Shown: piece by piece, positions 7,831 through 16,822 of the stretch
Position numbering within the stretch: the first letter of the stretch is position 1
How the letters are laid out: every line of letters starts with the position of its first letter
Source: Raineya sp.
Lineage (GTDB): Bacteria; Bacteroidota; Bacteroidia; Cytophagales; Thermonemataceae
Direction: 5' to 3'
DNA length: 64,000 nucleotides
Assembly: GCA_025454915.1 (NCBI GenBank)
Contig: JALONN010000002.1
Location: forward strand, 1 to 64,000
Program-made: the position numbers and the translations under genes
The notes under the pieces: model-generated
Database searches by the model: none
The model's input: only the letters and a program-made list of their open reading frames with translations
Told to the model about the DNA's origin: nothing

Positions 7831-10800
7831 TTATTTAAAAGCATCTTTATAAATCTGTCTATATTTTATAGCCAGCTCTTTGTATTTAGTTGCATCAGGG
7901 CTTTTACGTTCTTCAAGAGTTTGGGCAAATACGCTGAGAGCATATATATTATGCTGAATGCGATATGCATCTTTTCCATTGTAATTATCATTTAAATAAG
8001 CCAGAGTAAGATCAGCCTCCTTACCTATCTTCTGATAAAGTTCTATAGCTTTCTTTTCTTCTCCTGCTTCAAAAAGTAAAGGAACTAATTGTGCTACATA
8101 TACGTCATAAGGTATTGATTCTATGGGTATTACTTTAAGAGAGTGTAGCATCAATTCTTTAGCTTTATCTTTTTTACCTTCTGCAATAAGTGCTTCTGCT
8201 ATTTCTACAATATTTTCACGAGCTTGAGCAATAAATCCTAAATAGTCTTCATTATGATATACTTTCGGATTATCCAAACCTCTCCATGTCATTTTTCTTG
8301 TTATTTCTTTACCCTTGAAGGTTTGTTTCTTTTCTTTCATGAATAAATCATAGCTCAAATCTGTATTGACATAAAGCTCTTTATTTTTAGGTGTACCAAT
8401 ACCCACAGGTACAGGCAGTAACCTATATGCTAAACCTTCGATTTGCATATAATCTTTTAAGCCTAAATAATCATCAGCACCCAATTGTGTAGCAAAATAA
8501 ATAGGACGTTTCCAATGATTATTGGCAATAATATCAAGCATTATCAATTGAGCTTTTTCAAATCGTTTATTGGGTAATTGCCAGTACATTGGATATTTCA
8601 GTAATGTATCAGCTTGTGCGGGTAAAAACCCTGATTTTTTAATAAAATTTATATCTTTTTCTATACTTAATAAAAGTTTTTGTGAAGGCAAAATTGATTC
8701 TCCTTTATCATCTAAAATATATTGATTCTTTTGTTTTAATAAATCTAAGTATTGGTCTAATGGAATACCCTCTCCCATCAGTCTTTTAGCTTCTTTTTCA
8801 GGCAATATAGGGCTTGGCTTAACATAAACAACATCATTTGTTCCTGAACGATACAAGGGTTCCTCTAATGAAATAGGTAAAGGGTCAGAGTCATAAGCAG
8901 GTAATTTCATTTGAGAAATATACCAATCTGTACCCAAAAGACTTGTATTACAAACTCTTACATCAGTACGGAACCCTTCTACTTCTTGAGCATACCATAA
9001 GGGGAACGTATCATTATCTCCTCCTGTAAATAAAATAGCATTAGGCTCACAAGAGCTTAATAGATTTTTGGCAGAGTCTACAGAATAATATCTTCCTGAA
9101 CGATTATGATCATCCCAACCTTGTTGTAACATCAAGACTACACAAGCCACACCCAATACAGCTGATATACTCCAAGCAACAGGGTTTACATAAGTAATCC
9201 CTAGTGTTGGATCTTGTGATGTAGGTTTATTTTTAGATAACGCTCCTTCTATAAGTTCTATTAAACCTAAAACACCAAAACCTATCCAAATAGCAAAAGC
9301 ATAAAAAGACCCTACATAGATATAGTCACGTTCACGAGGTTCGATAGGAGGTGAGTTTAGGTACACAATTAGAGCTATTCCTGTTAATAAGAATAATAAA
9401 CCTATAATTCCTGCTGTTTGTTTGTTTCGTAAAATATTAAAAACTATTCCTACTATACCCAAAATAAGAGGGATTGCAAAGAAGTTATTTCTTGCTTTAT
9501 TTTTTGCTAAGTATTCAGGTAGATTTTTACTAGAGCCACCCAATGCTATTCCTGCATCTTTGATATCGCTTTCTCTTCCTATAAAATTCCAAGCAAAATA
9601 ACGCCAGTACATATGTCCTAACTGAAACTTAAAGAAAAATTTCAGGTTATGATACATGGTAATAGGTTCATCTTCATCTATATTTAACCAACTTCTATAC
9701 AATCTATCATGCCCTGGTGAATCACTATGAAGACGGGGGAAAAACATTTGCCTCACCTCTGGTCCATAAATACCCTCTTTTGCATAATTAATAATTACAT
9801 ATTTCCCTTGTTTTATGTCTTTTTTATAGATTGGAGTTTCAACAAAACCTTCATAATAATTCATCTGACGTTGTTCTATCTGCATTTTTGCATACAACTC
9901 TTCGTAACTTGTAAAGATAGGTCCAAAAAGCAAAGGACGACTCCCATACTGCTCACGGTTTAAGTATGAGATAAGTGTTACTAAGTCTTCAGGATTATTT
10001 TCATCCATTGGAGGATTGTAAGCCGAACGTATTAAGATGATACCATAAGATGCATAACCTATTAAAACCAATGTGAAACTCAGCATTGCAATGTTTAATA
10101 ATACTTTTCCTTTTTTTATGGAATACATAATTCCATAAATGATTCCTCCAATAATCAACAGCCCTAAAAATAAAATACCTGAATTGAATGGTAGACCTAT
10201 AGAATTCACAAAAAACACTTCTATTTGCTTTGCAAGTGTAGGAAGCCCAGGAATTAGCCACATTAAGAATACTAAAATAGCTGAGCCAGCCAAAATTGCA
10301 TATATAGTACCTTTTAAAGTGATTTTTTGATATTTATTAAAATAATATATCATGGCTAAGGCAGGAATAGTTAAGAGATTTAAAGGGTGAACACCAATAG
10401 AAATCCCTATCAAATATGCAATAAGCAATAACCAGCGATTGGCTATTTTTTCTTCTTTTACTATATCCCATTTGAGCATTGCCCAAAATATAAATCCTGT
10501 TAAAAACGAAGACATTGCATAAACTTCTGCTTCTACTGCTGAGAACCAAAAAGAGTCTGAAAATGCATAAGCCAATGCCCCTACTGCACTTGCAAACATA
10601 ATACTATGAGTTTGAGCTTTTGTTGGCTCAAAATTGGGCTTGTTATAGTTAAAAAACTTTAAAGCTAATAGAGAAATTGTCCAATACAAAAACAAAATGG
10701 TAAAACCACTACTCAAACCAGAAGACAGGTTTACCATATAAGCTATTTGAGAAGGCTCAGAAGCTAACATTGCAAACATTCTGTTTACAAGTAAAAAAAA

Positions 10801-10965
10801 TGGTGTCCCAGGAGGGTGAGGTACTTCTAGCTTTGCAGAAGCAGAGATAAATTCACCACAATCCCAGTAACTTGCTGTGGGTTCTAAAGTAAGTAAATAG
10901 ACTGTTGTAGCTATTAAGAAAGCTATCCAGCCCAAAATCGTGTTAAGTTTTTTAAAATACTGCAT
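7831..10965 (-). CDS. DUF2723 membrane protein (putative protein glycosyltransferase) with C-terminal TPR-like part
   Basis: This 1044-aa protein starts with the typical DUF2723 N-terminus: a first membrane helix followed by LEPTASYWDCGEF, which holds the conserved acidic/Asp-Cys-Gly-Glu loop, then PHPPGTP. About a dozen membrane segments follow to about residue 620. A large soluble part then ends in helical repeats (about 900-1044) that resemble TPRs. The fold is related to the PMT/GT-C glycosyltransferases, so transfer of a lipid-linked sugar on the periplasmic side is the usual suggestion, but no acceptor is known. It is a widespread core gene of Bacteroidota. It follows prfB on the same strand, 82 bases downstream. 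It is probably unrelated to the peptide cluster that follows it. Confidence 0.85.
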   Translation of the reverse strand: MQYFKKLNTILGWIAFLIATTVYLLTLEPTASYWDCGEFISASAKLEVPHPPGTPFFLLVNRMFAMLASEPSQIAYMVNLSSGLSSGFTILFLYWTISLLALKFFNYNKPNFEPTKAQTHSIMFASAVGALAYAFSDSFWFSAVEAEVYAMSSFLTGFIFWAMLKWDIVKEEKIANRWLLLIAYLIGISIGVHPLNLLTIPALAMIYYFNKYQKITLKGTIYAILAGSAILVFLMWLIPGLPTLAKQIEVFFVNSIGLPFNSGILFLGLLIIGGIIYGIMYSIKKGKVLLNIAMLSFTLVLIGYASYGIILIRSAYNPPMDENNPEDLVTLISYLNREQYGSRPLLFGPIFTSYEELYAKMQIEQRQMNYYEGFVETPIYKKDIKQGKYVIINYAKEGIYGPEVRQMFFPRLHSDSPGHDRLYRSWLNIDEDEPITMYHNLKFFFKFQLGHMYWRYFAWNFIGRESDIKDAGIALGGSSKNLPEYLAKNKARNNFFAIPLILGIVGIVFNILRNKQTAGIIGLLFLLTGIALIVYLNSPPIEPRERDYIYVGSFYAFAIWIGFGVLGLIELIEGALSKNKPTSQDPTLGITYVNPVAWSISAVLGVACVVLMLQQGWDDHNRSGRYYSVDSAKNLLSSCEPNAILFTGGDNDTFPLWYAQEVEGFRTDVRVCNTSLLGTDWYISQMKLPAYDSDPLPISLEEPLYRSGTNDVVYVKPSPILPEKEAKRLMGEGIPLDQYLDLLKQKNQYILDDKGESILPSQKLLLSIEKDINFIKKSGFLPAQADTLLKYPMYWQLPNKRFEKAQLIMLDIIANNHWKRPIYFATQLGADDYLGLKDYMQIEGLAYRLLPVPVGIGTPKNKELYVNTDLSYDLFMKEKKQTFKGKEITRKMTWRGLDNPKVYHNEDYLGFIAQARENIVEIAEALIAEGKKDKAKELMLHSLKVIPIESIPYDVYVAQLVPLLFEAGEEKKAIELYQKIGKEADLTLAYLNDNYNGKDAYRIQHNIYALSVFAQTLEERKSPDATKYKELAIKYRQIYKDAFK

Positions 10966-11007
10966 TGAGTAAACTAAATTTAGTTAAAATGTTGAAGTTT
11001 TTGTAAT

Positions 11008-11015
11008 CAAATTTA
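11008..11015 (-). promoter_or_regulatory. Candidate -7 box for the DUF2723 gene
   Basis: The minus strand reads TAAATTTG, matching the Bacteroidota TAnnTTTG -7 element, 43 bases before the start codon. No -33 TTG is seen at the right distance, so support is modest. Confidence 0.35.
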
Positions 11016-11047
11016 TTTTTCAAAAATCTTTTTTCTTATGTCTAAAC

Positions 11048-12125
11048 TTACTGCGTCATTAAAAATGCTTTGATATATTCCTGAATATCACCGTTTAACA
11101 CATTTTGTACATCTGTTCGTTCTACACCTGTACGTACATCTTTTACAAGTTTGTAAGGGTGTAAAACATAGTTTCTGATTTGAGAGCCAAAATCTATCTT
11201 TTTCTTTGTTCCTTCAATTTTATCTTTTTCTTCTTGGCGTTTTTCGAGTTCCAATTGATATAAACGAGATTTTAACATTTGTATTGCTTTATCTCTGTTT
11301 TGATGTTGAGAACGCTCCTGCTGACATTCTACCACAATCCCTGAAGGTTTATGCCTCACTCTTACAGCCGTTTCTACTTTATTTACGTTTTGTCCACCTG
11401 CACCACCAGAACGAAATGTATCCCAATCCAAATCAGCAGTATTGATATTGATTTCAATATTATCATCTACCACAGGATACACAAACACGGATGCAAACGA
11501 AGTTTCTCTACTACCACCTGAATTGAATGGGGAAATACGAACCAAACGGTGTACACCAATCTCAGATTTTAGCAGTCCATAGGCAAATTGCCCTTCAAAT
11601 TCTAATGTTGCTGACTTAATACCCGCCACATCTCCTTGTTTTAAATGTACTTCTCTTACAGTAAATCCATTTTTTTCGCCCCACAGTATATACATACGCA
11701 TCAGCATTTCTGCCCAATCACAACTATCTGTTCCACCTGCTCCAGGGTTTATCTCAAGCATTGCATTGAAGCCATCTTCTTCACCACTAAGCATTTTTTT
11801 GAACTCAAGTTCTTCAATAGATTCTGTAATTTTTGCAAACTCTGATTCTATTTCAGTTTCAGAAACTTCATTATTTTGGTAAAACTCATACAATACATCA
11901 AAATCTGCATCCATTTGGATTAGGTTAGCCATAGGCTCTGTCCAAACCTTTATATTTCTAATTTCTTTTAATAATGCTTCTGCTTGTTTAGGGTTATCCC
12001 AAAAATCAGATGATGTGGTACGTTCTTGTTCTTGTTCTAAAAGAATTATTTTATGATCGTAGTCAAAGATACCTCCTTAAAGCCGAGATACGAGCTTTTA
12101 CTTCTTTTATTTGTTCTTGGTTCAT
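11048..12125 (-). CDS. prfB: Peptide chain release factor 2, with programmed +1 frameshift
   Basis: RF2 releases the finished protein at UGA and UAA codons. The gene is in two frames. A 20-codon first part starts at 12125 ([10 protein letters not shown]...) and ends in CTT TGA, with the TGA at 12065-12063. It is preceded by an internal Shine-Dalgarno-like AGGAGG. A +1 shift (CTT TGA C read as CTT, then GAC) continues for 338 codons to 11048, giving 358 aa. The protein shows the RF2 recognition motif SPF (RISPFNSGG) and the catalytic GGQ ([10 protein letters not shown]). The shift is the known autoregulation: low RF2 slows reading of UGA and raises frameshifting. The start at 11932 is only an internal Met. 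A promoter match lies just upstream at 12145-12177. Confidence 0.97.
12063..12081 (-). promoter_or_regulatory. prfB programmed frameshift site
   Basis: The minus strand reads AGGAGGTATCTTTGAC across 12062-12077. The SD-like AGGAGG sits just upstream of the slippery CTT and the in-frame UGA, as in the classic RF2 recoding signal. The frame after the shift is open through to the GGQ domain. Confidence 0.95.
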
Positions 12126-12144
12126 GGTTTTAGAAAAATATTTG

Positions 12145-12177
12145 CAAATTTAGAAAAAGTCTTGAATTGATTGCCAA
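12145..12177 (-). promoter_or_regulatory. Candidate prfB promoter
   Basis: The minus strand has TAAATTTG (12152-12145) and, 22 bases further upstream, a TTG (12177-12175). This fits the Bacteroidota -7/-33 pattern. The -7 box ends about 20 bases before the prfB ATG. Confidence 0.5.
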
Positions 12178-12310
12178 ATACCTACGAGTATTTGCATCAG
12201 TTCACTTGAGTTTTATTTTGTTTTTTTATAATTTTTTATCATCTTTATTTCTTTGAACATTTTTTTGATATTAAGAGTATTCTGATTTTTGATGATTAAC
12301 GCAATCATTT

Positions 12311-13090
12311 ATGAAATTAAGTTTAAAATTACCATTTATAAAAAAAGATACATTTGGGCATATAATTCCTTTAAAAAGGCTACTCGTTTCATTAATTGGT
12401 AGCCTTACTTTTCCTCGTTTAAATTGGATTAACAAAACACATTTTAAAGGAAAAGAAGTTTTGGAAAAATTACCTGATACGGGTGTACTATTTGTTTCCA
12501 ATCATCAAACCTATTTTGCTGATGTGATTACCATGCTCCATGTGTTTTGTACAGTAAATTCTAAAATTACCAAAAACACCAAAAATCCTTTTTATTTATT
12601 GAAACCTAGAACCAATACTTATTTTGTCGCAGCTGAAGAGACCATGAAATCAGGTTTCATTCCTCGTTTGTTTGCATATGTAGGTGCTATTCAGGTAAAA
12701 AGGACATGGCGAGAAGCAGGAAAGGCTATTAATAGAGAAGTTGATACACAAGATACAGCCAATGTGGGTAATGCCCTAGAAGATGGTTGGGTTATTACTT
12801 TTCCACAAGGAACAACTAAAGCATTTGCCCCTGGAAGAAAAGGCACAGCTCACATCATTAAGCAATACAAACCCATTGTTGTACCAGTTGTCATTGATGG
12901 GTTTAGAAGAGCTTTCGATAAAAAAGGGTTAATACTTAAAAAAACAGGCACACAACTCAAAATAACATTCAAAGAGCCTCTGCAAATTAATTATGAGGAT
13001 GATGTAGATGTTATTTTGGATCAGGTAATGGATGCCATAGAACAATCTGAAAAATTCAAGTTCAAATTTGATAGTCCTGAAGGCAAATAA
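12311..13090 (+). CDS. PlsC-type lysophospholipid acyltransferase
   Basis: This 259-aa protein belongs to the glycerolipid acyltransferase superfamily, which moves an acyl chain onto a lysophospholipid or related acceptor at the inner membrane. The catalytic His-Asp motif appears as SNHQTYFAD (about residues 64-72), with five rather than the usual four residues between His and Asp. The phosphate-binding motif appears as FPQGTTK in place of FPEGTRS. The family's later block IVVPVVIDGF is also present. The substrate cannot be read from the sequence. The gene is divergent from prfB. Its start (ATG) is followed directly by a typical basic N-terminus with no signal peptide. Confidence 0.82.
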   Translation: MKLSLKLPFIKKDTFGHIIPLKRLLVSLIGSLTFPRLNWINKTHFKGKEVLEKLPDTGVLFVSNHQTYFADVITMLHVFCTVNSKITKNTKNPFYLLKPRTNTYFVAAEETMKSGFIPRLFAYVGAIQVKRTWREAGKAINREVDTQDTANVGNALEDGWVITFPQGTTKAFAPGRKGTAHIIKQYKPIVVPVVIDGFRRAFDKKGLILKKTGTQLKITFKEPLQINYEDDVDVILDQVMDAIEQSEKFKFKFDSPEGK

Positions 13091-13132
13091 TTGTATTCAT
13101 TTTAAAATATTTTTTTTTCTCAAGGTTTTCTG

Positions 13133-13140
13133 TATTTTTG
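13133..13140 (+). promoter_or_regulatory. Candidate -7 box
   Basis: TATTTTTG matches TAnnTTTG, 14 bases before the ATG of the small protein at 13155. It supports that start over longer open-frame readings. No clear -33 box is seen. Confidence 0.45.
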
Positions 13141-13154
13141 CACTCCAAAAAAAT

Positions 13155-13487
13155 ATGAAAACCAAAAAACACATATCTATTTTTGCTATTATGCTCTTAT
13201 TGTTCTGGATTTCAGGAACAATAGGTTATGCTTTTTCGCAAAAAGAGATCCATCATAAAAAAGAGAAGAAAAACACAAAGCCAACACAGTCAGAAATTTC
13301 GGCTTATCAGGTTAAAGCCTCTATGCCAGTAACTTCTGTATCATTTGTTCAGGCTGTATATTTTCTCATTTTCGAAACACCATTTGTTGTTTTAAATAAT
13401 TTATCTCATCATTTTCAAAATCCAATTTTCAGAGTATCATTCTTTGAAAAAGTTTTTGAGCATATTATTGCCCCACAAGCTCCGTAA
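13155..13487 (+). CDS. Small secreted or membrane-anchored protein of unknown function
   Basis: This is a 110-aa protein that I do not recognise. From the ATG at 13155 it begins MKTKKHISIFAIMLLLFWIS, a basic N-terminus followed by a hydrophobic stretch that looks like a signal peptide or anchor. A Lys-rich linker (about 31-45) follows, then a second hydrophobic stretch (VQAVYFLIFETPFVVL), so it may span the membrane twice. The open frame extends back to 13068, but that region overlaps the acyltransferase end and the -7 box, so the later start is preferred. It lies 104 bases before secDF on the same strand. Confidence 0.6.
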   Translation: MKTKKHISIFAIMLLLFWISGTIGYAFSQKEIHHKKEKKNTKPTQSEISAYQVKASMPVTSVSFVQAVYFLIFETPFVVLNNLSHHFQNPIFRVSFFEKVFEHIIAPQAP

Positions 13488-13591
13488 TTTTTTCTTTTTT
13501 GCAATAAGACTAAAGCTTATAAAGTTTTAGAGCTTCATTATATTTCATTTTTTCAATCGTTTATTCACAATTTTAAATAATCTATATTATC

Positions 13592-16500
13592 ATGAAAAAT
13601 CGTTCAGTTATTATTTTCCTGACGGTTGTAATTGCAATTTTGTGTATTTATTCACTCTCTTTTACTTGGGTGGCTAGAAATGTACGCAATGATGCAAAAT
13701 TAAAAGCAACCAACGAAAAAGGCATCGAGGATGCTGTCAAAAGACAAGACATTTTAAGAAACAAGTCTTACGAAACCGTTTTTGATATTGGAATTGCTCA
13801 GTATGATTACAACAGTGTAAAGAAAAGAGAATTAGGCTTAGGTCTTGATTTACAAGGTGGTATGCAGTTTACATTGCAAGTATCACATGCTGAATTACTT
13901 AAAATTTTGGCAGGAAGAAGAGCCAAAGAAGCTCTTTTTCAAAAAGCATTAGCTTCTGCTCAGGAAAAGCAGAAAAAAAGCTCAGTTCGTTTCACACAAC
14001 TTTTTGCTGAATCTGTAGAGGAATTAGCTCCTAAAACACAATTAGCTCGTTTTTTTGTAAGTTCTACAAACTCCGATATTACATTACAGTCATCTAATGA
14101 TGAAATTATCAAGTTTCTTGATAAAAAAACAGAAGAAAGCGTTGATATTGCTTTTAAAATTATCCAAGATCGTATTGATAAAACTGGCTTAGCAAACCCT
14201 AGTATTTCTAAGGTGCCTGCTTCTGGTCGTATTCAAGTAGAGTTACCAGGTGTAGAAGATCCTGAAAGAACTGAAAAGCTTTTGAAAAGCCAAGCAAAGT
14301 TAGAGTTTTGGAGCGTTTATGATATTCAGACTTTACAAGGTGTTAATTCTTTTATAGAGTACGTAAATCAAACTGAAGCGGCAAGTACTTCAGGTGCTAA
14401 AAAAGAAGATAATATTGGTGCAAACCCTTTTGCTAAAAAAGAAGATTCAACTAAAAAGACAGAAGTAAAACAAGATACTACTTCTAAAAAAACAGATACA
14501 CTCAGCAAACCTAAAGCGGATTCTACAAAGAAAACTGACACAGGTAAAAAACCTGAGCCTAAAAAAGATACAGCGAAGAAAGATACTCTTAAAAAAGACC
14601 CTAACACAGCTGCCTTCAACAAATTATTCAAGTTTTTTGGAAATAATTTGTACGTAAAGCTAGAAGATACTGCTCGTGTAAATAGAATTTTTACAAAAGA
14701 GGAAGTGAAAGCGATGTTCCCTGCTGATTTAGTATATATGTGGGGTGCAAAAGTAGAAGATCAAGAAAAAATGTCTAATGGTCAGGATAATCCTGTGAAA
14801 GGTTTATTAGCAGTTTATTTTTTAAAAGCAGGTGTTGATGGAGAACCTTTATTAGGTGGTAATGTAGTGGAAAACGCTTTCCGTGATTATGACCCTCAGA
14901 AAGGTTATGGTGTAACCATGATTATGAACGTAAAAGGAGCTCAAGAGTGGGCTCGTATTACAAGAGAAAACAAAGATAAACAAATTGCTATTGTATTGGA
15001 TAAAGCAGTTTATTCTGCTCCTACAGTCAGTGGTGAAATTTCTGGTGGTAATTCTCAAATTTCCGGAAACTTTACTTTAGAAGAAGCTCAAGATTTAGCA
15101 ACTATCTTAAAATCAGGAAAATTACCTATCCCTACTGAAGTAGTTGAACGTGGTATAGTGGGTTCTTCTTTAGGGCAAGAGTCTATTAATCAAGGTTTAA
15201 TTTCTACATTAGTAGCACTTGCTGTGGTATTCTTATTTATTTACTTGTACTATAATGTTGCTGGTTTAATTGTTTGGATAGCTCTAATAGCAAACATCTT
15301 CTTTACTTTAGGTGTAATGGCATCATTTGGTACAATCCTTACTCTTTCAGGTATTGCAGGTTTCGTACTTTCAGTGGCTATGTCTATTGATGCAAACGTA
15401 TTGATCAATGAACGTATCCGTGAGGAATTACAGGTTGGCAAATCATTTGGAGAAGCTGTTCGTATTGGTTATACAAAGGCTTACAGCTCTATCTTAGACT
15501 CCAACATTACTACTTTTATTATTGGTGTAATTTTATATCTGTTGAGTGAGGCAAGTTTGGTAAGAGGTTTTGCCATTACTTTGATGATAGGTATCTGTAC
15601 TTCATTATTTAGTGCTATTTTCATTACTCGTCTGATTACAGAAGTATTTTATGTTTCAAGAGGGAAAGCCCTTACTTTTAAGTCTGCATTCTTCAATAGT
15701 ATTTTCCCTAAAACAAACTTTAACTTTATTGCTATTCGTAAGAAAGCATATATGTTTTCTGGAGTTATTATTTTAGTTGGAGCTATTTTAGCAGTTGTAC
15801 AAGGTGGTTTTACATTTGGTGTAGATTTTACAGGTGGACGTTCTTATATAGTGTCTTTTAACAAAACAATTCCTACTAATGAAATTCGTGAAACATTGAG
15901 TAAAACTTTCCAAGCTGGTACTGAAGTTAAAACATTCAATACAAGTAGCCAATTAAAAGTAACAACAAACTATTTGGCTGATGATGCAAATGGTGATGCT
16001 AAAGTAGAAGCAAAATTAAAAGAAGGTTTATCTAAGTATCAAGATGCAAAACCAGAAATTGTAAGTTTCACAAAAGTAGATTCTACAGTAGCTGATAGTA
16101 TTTTAAATACTGCTCGTTATGCTGTTATCTTGTCATTAGTTGCTATGTTTATCTATATTATTGTTCGTTTCCAATACTGGCAATATGGTATAGGTGCATT
16201 GATTTCATTGGCTCACAACGTTTTAATTACATTGGCGTTTGTACCTATCGCAAAAGTCTTTGGATTGAATTTAGAAATTGACCAAGTATTTGTTGCTGCT
16301 ATTCTTACTGTAATTGGTTACTCTATCAACGATACTGTGGTTGTATTTGACCGTATTCGTGAGTTTGCTAAGCAAAGTATTGATAGCAAAGATTTTGCAG
16401 GTCAGTTGAATAGTGCAATTAATGATACACTTAGTCGTACAGTTGTAACAGGTATTACAACTATTACATCAACATTGATTCTATTATTCTTTGCAGGTGA

Positions 16501-16681
16501 AGTATTAAGAGGATTCTCGTTCTCAATGTTTATTGGCATTGTGTTTGGTACATATTCATCTATCTTTATTGCTGCTCCTGCTGTACTAGACTTTGCAAGA
16601 AGAAAAAGTGCTGAAGAAGCTAAAAAAGAAGAAGAAAAGAAGTTAGCTGAAGAAGCTAATGCAAAAACTGAAATCAAATAA
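13592..16681 (+). CDS. secDF: Protein translocase SecDF fusion
   Basis: SecDF uses the proton gradient to pull exported proteins through SecYEG on the periplasmic side. This 1029-aa protein fuses SecD and SecF, as is usual in Bacteroidota. The SecD half has an N-terminal helix, the motif GLGLDLQGGMQFTL (about 89-102), a large periplasmic domain, and a membrane block containing SIDANVLINERIREE. The SecF half begins near residue 700 with its own helix and FGVDFTGGRSYIV, and ends in a second membrane block with SINDTVVVFDRIRE. A low-complexity insert of Lys, Asp and Thr (about 265-335) sits in the SecD periplasmic region. The C-terminus is a charged Lys/Glu tail. A strong terminator follows. Confidence 0.96.
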   Translation: MKNRSVIIFLTVVIAILCIYSLSFTWVARNVRNDAKLKATNEKGIEDAVKRQDILRNKSYETVFDIGIAQYDYNSVKKRELGLGLDLQGGMQFTLQVSHAELLKILAGRRAKEALFQKALASAQEKQKKSSVRFTQLFAESVEELAPKTQLARFFVSSTNSDITLQSSNDEIIKFLDKKTEESVDIAFKIIQDRIDKTGLANPSISKVPASGRIQVELPGVEDPERTEKLLKSQAKLEFWSVYDIQTLQGVNSFIEYVNQTEAASTSGAKKEDNIGANPFAKKEDSTKKTEVKQDTTSKKTDTLSKPKADSTKKTDTGKKPEPKKDTAKKDTLKKDPNTAAFNKLFKFFGNNLYVKLEDTARVNRIFTKEEVKAMFPADLVYMWGAKVEDQEKMSNGQDNPVKGLLAVYFLKAGVDGEPLLGGNVVENAFRDYDPQKGYGVTMIMNVKGAQEWARITRENKDKQIAIVLDKAVYSAPTVSGEISGGNSQISGNFTLEEAQDLATILKSGKLPIPTEVVERGIVGSSLGQESINQGLISTLVALAVVFLFIYLYYNVAGLIVWIALIANIFFTLGVMASFGTILTLSGIAGFVLSVAMSIDANVLINERIREELQVGKSFGEAVRIGYTKAYSSILDSNITTFIIGVILYLLSEASLVRGFAITLMIGICTSLFSAIFITRLITEVFYVSRGKALTFKSAFFNSIFPKTNFNFIAIRKKAYMFSGVIILVGAILAVVQGGFTFGVDFTGGRSYIVSFNKTIPTNEIRETLSKTFQAGTEVKTFNTSSQLKVTTNYLADDANGDAKVEAKLKEGLSKYQDAKPEIVSFTKVDSTVADSILNTARYAVILSLVAMFIYIIVRFQYWQYGIGALISLAHNVLITLAFVPIAKVFGLNLEIDQVFVAAILTVIGYSINDTVVVFDRIREFAKQSIDSKDFAGQLNSAINDTLSRTVVTGITTITSTLILLFFAGEVLRGFSFSMFIGIVFGTYSSIFIAAPAVLDFARRKSAEEAKKEEEKKLAEEANAKTEIK

Positions 16682-16705
16682 TAATTGATATAAGTTTATC
16701 CTAAA

Positions 16706-16752
16706 AATAACCTGCAAGAAAATTAAACTTGCAGGTTATTTTTTTATTTTTA
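16706..16752 (+). terminator. Rho-independent terminator after secDF
   Basis: A 13-bp perfect stem (AATAACCTGCAAG at 16706-16718 with its complement at 16728-16740) has a 9-base loop and is followed by a run of T. Confidence 0.9.
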
Positions 16753-16775
16753 CATCTAAACACTAAAAGTCTATC

Positions 16776-16804
16776 TTGCACGTTTTTTGTATTAGGTAGA
16801 TTTG
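16776..16804 (+). promoter_or_regulatory. Candidate promoter of the processing protease gene
   Basis: TTG at 16776-16778 and TAGATTTG at 16797-16804 are 18 bases apart. Both elements of the Bacteroidota promoter pattern are present, 18 bases before the ATG at 16823 and just after the secDF terminator. Confidence 0.55.
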
Positions 16805-16822
16805 TATTAAATTTTAGGTAAA

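Noticed and set aside
11048..11932. prfB as a 294-aa gene starting at 11932
   Set aside because: The frame upstream stays open and joins, through a +1 shift at the TGA, to a proper RF2 N-terminus starting at 12125.
13068..13154. Longer N-terminus for the small protein at 13155
   Set aside because: It overlaps the acyltransferase end, uses a non-ATG start and would bury the signal-like segment; a -7 box also lies within it.
14380..14610. Lys/Asp/Thr-rich tract in secDF as a separate repeat or insertion element
   Set aside because: It stays in frame, has no DNA-level repeat ends and is best seen as a flexible loop in the SecD periplasmic region.
14368..15441. Minus-strand open frames inside secDF
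   Set aside because: They are antisense shadows of a strongly conserved gene and show no protein family features.
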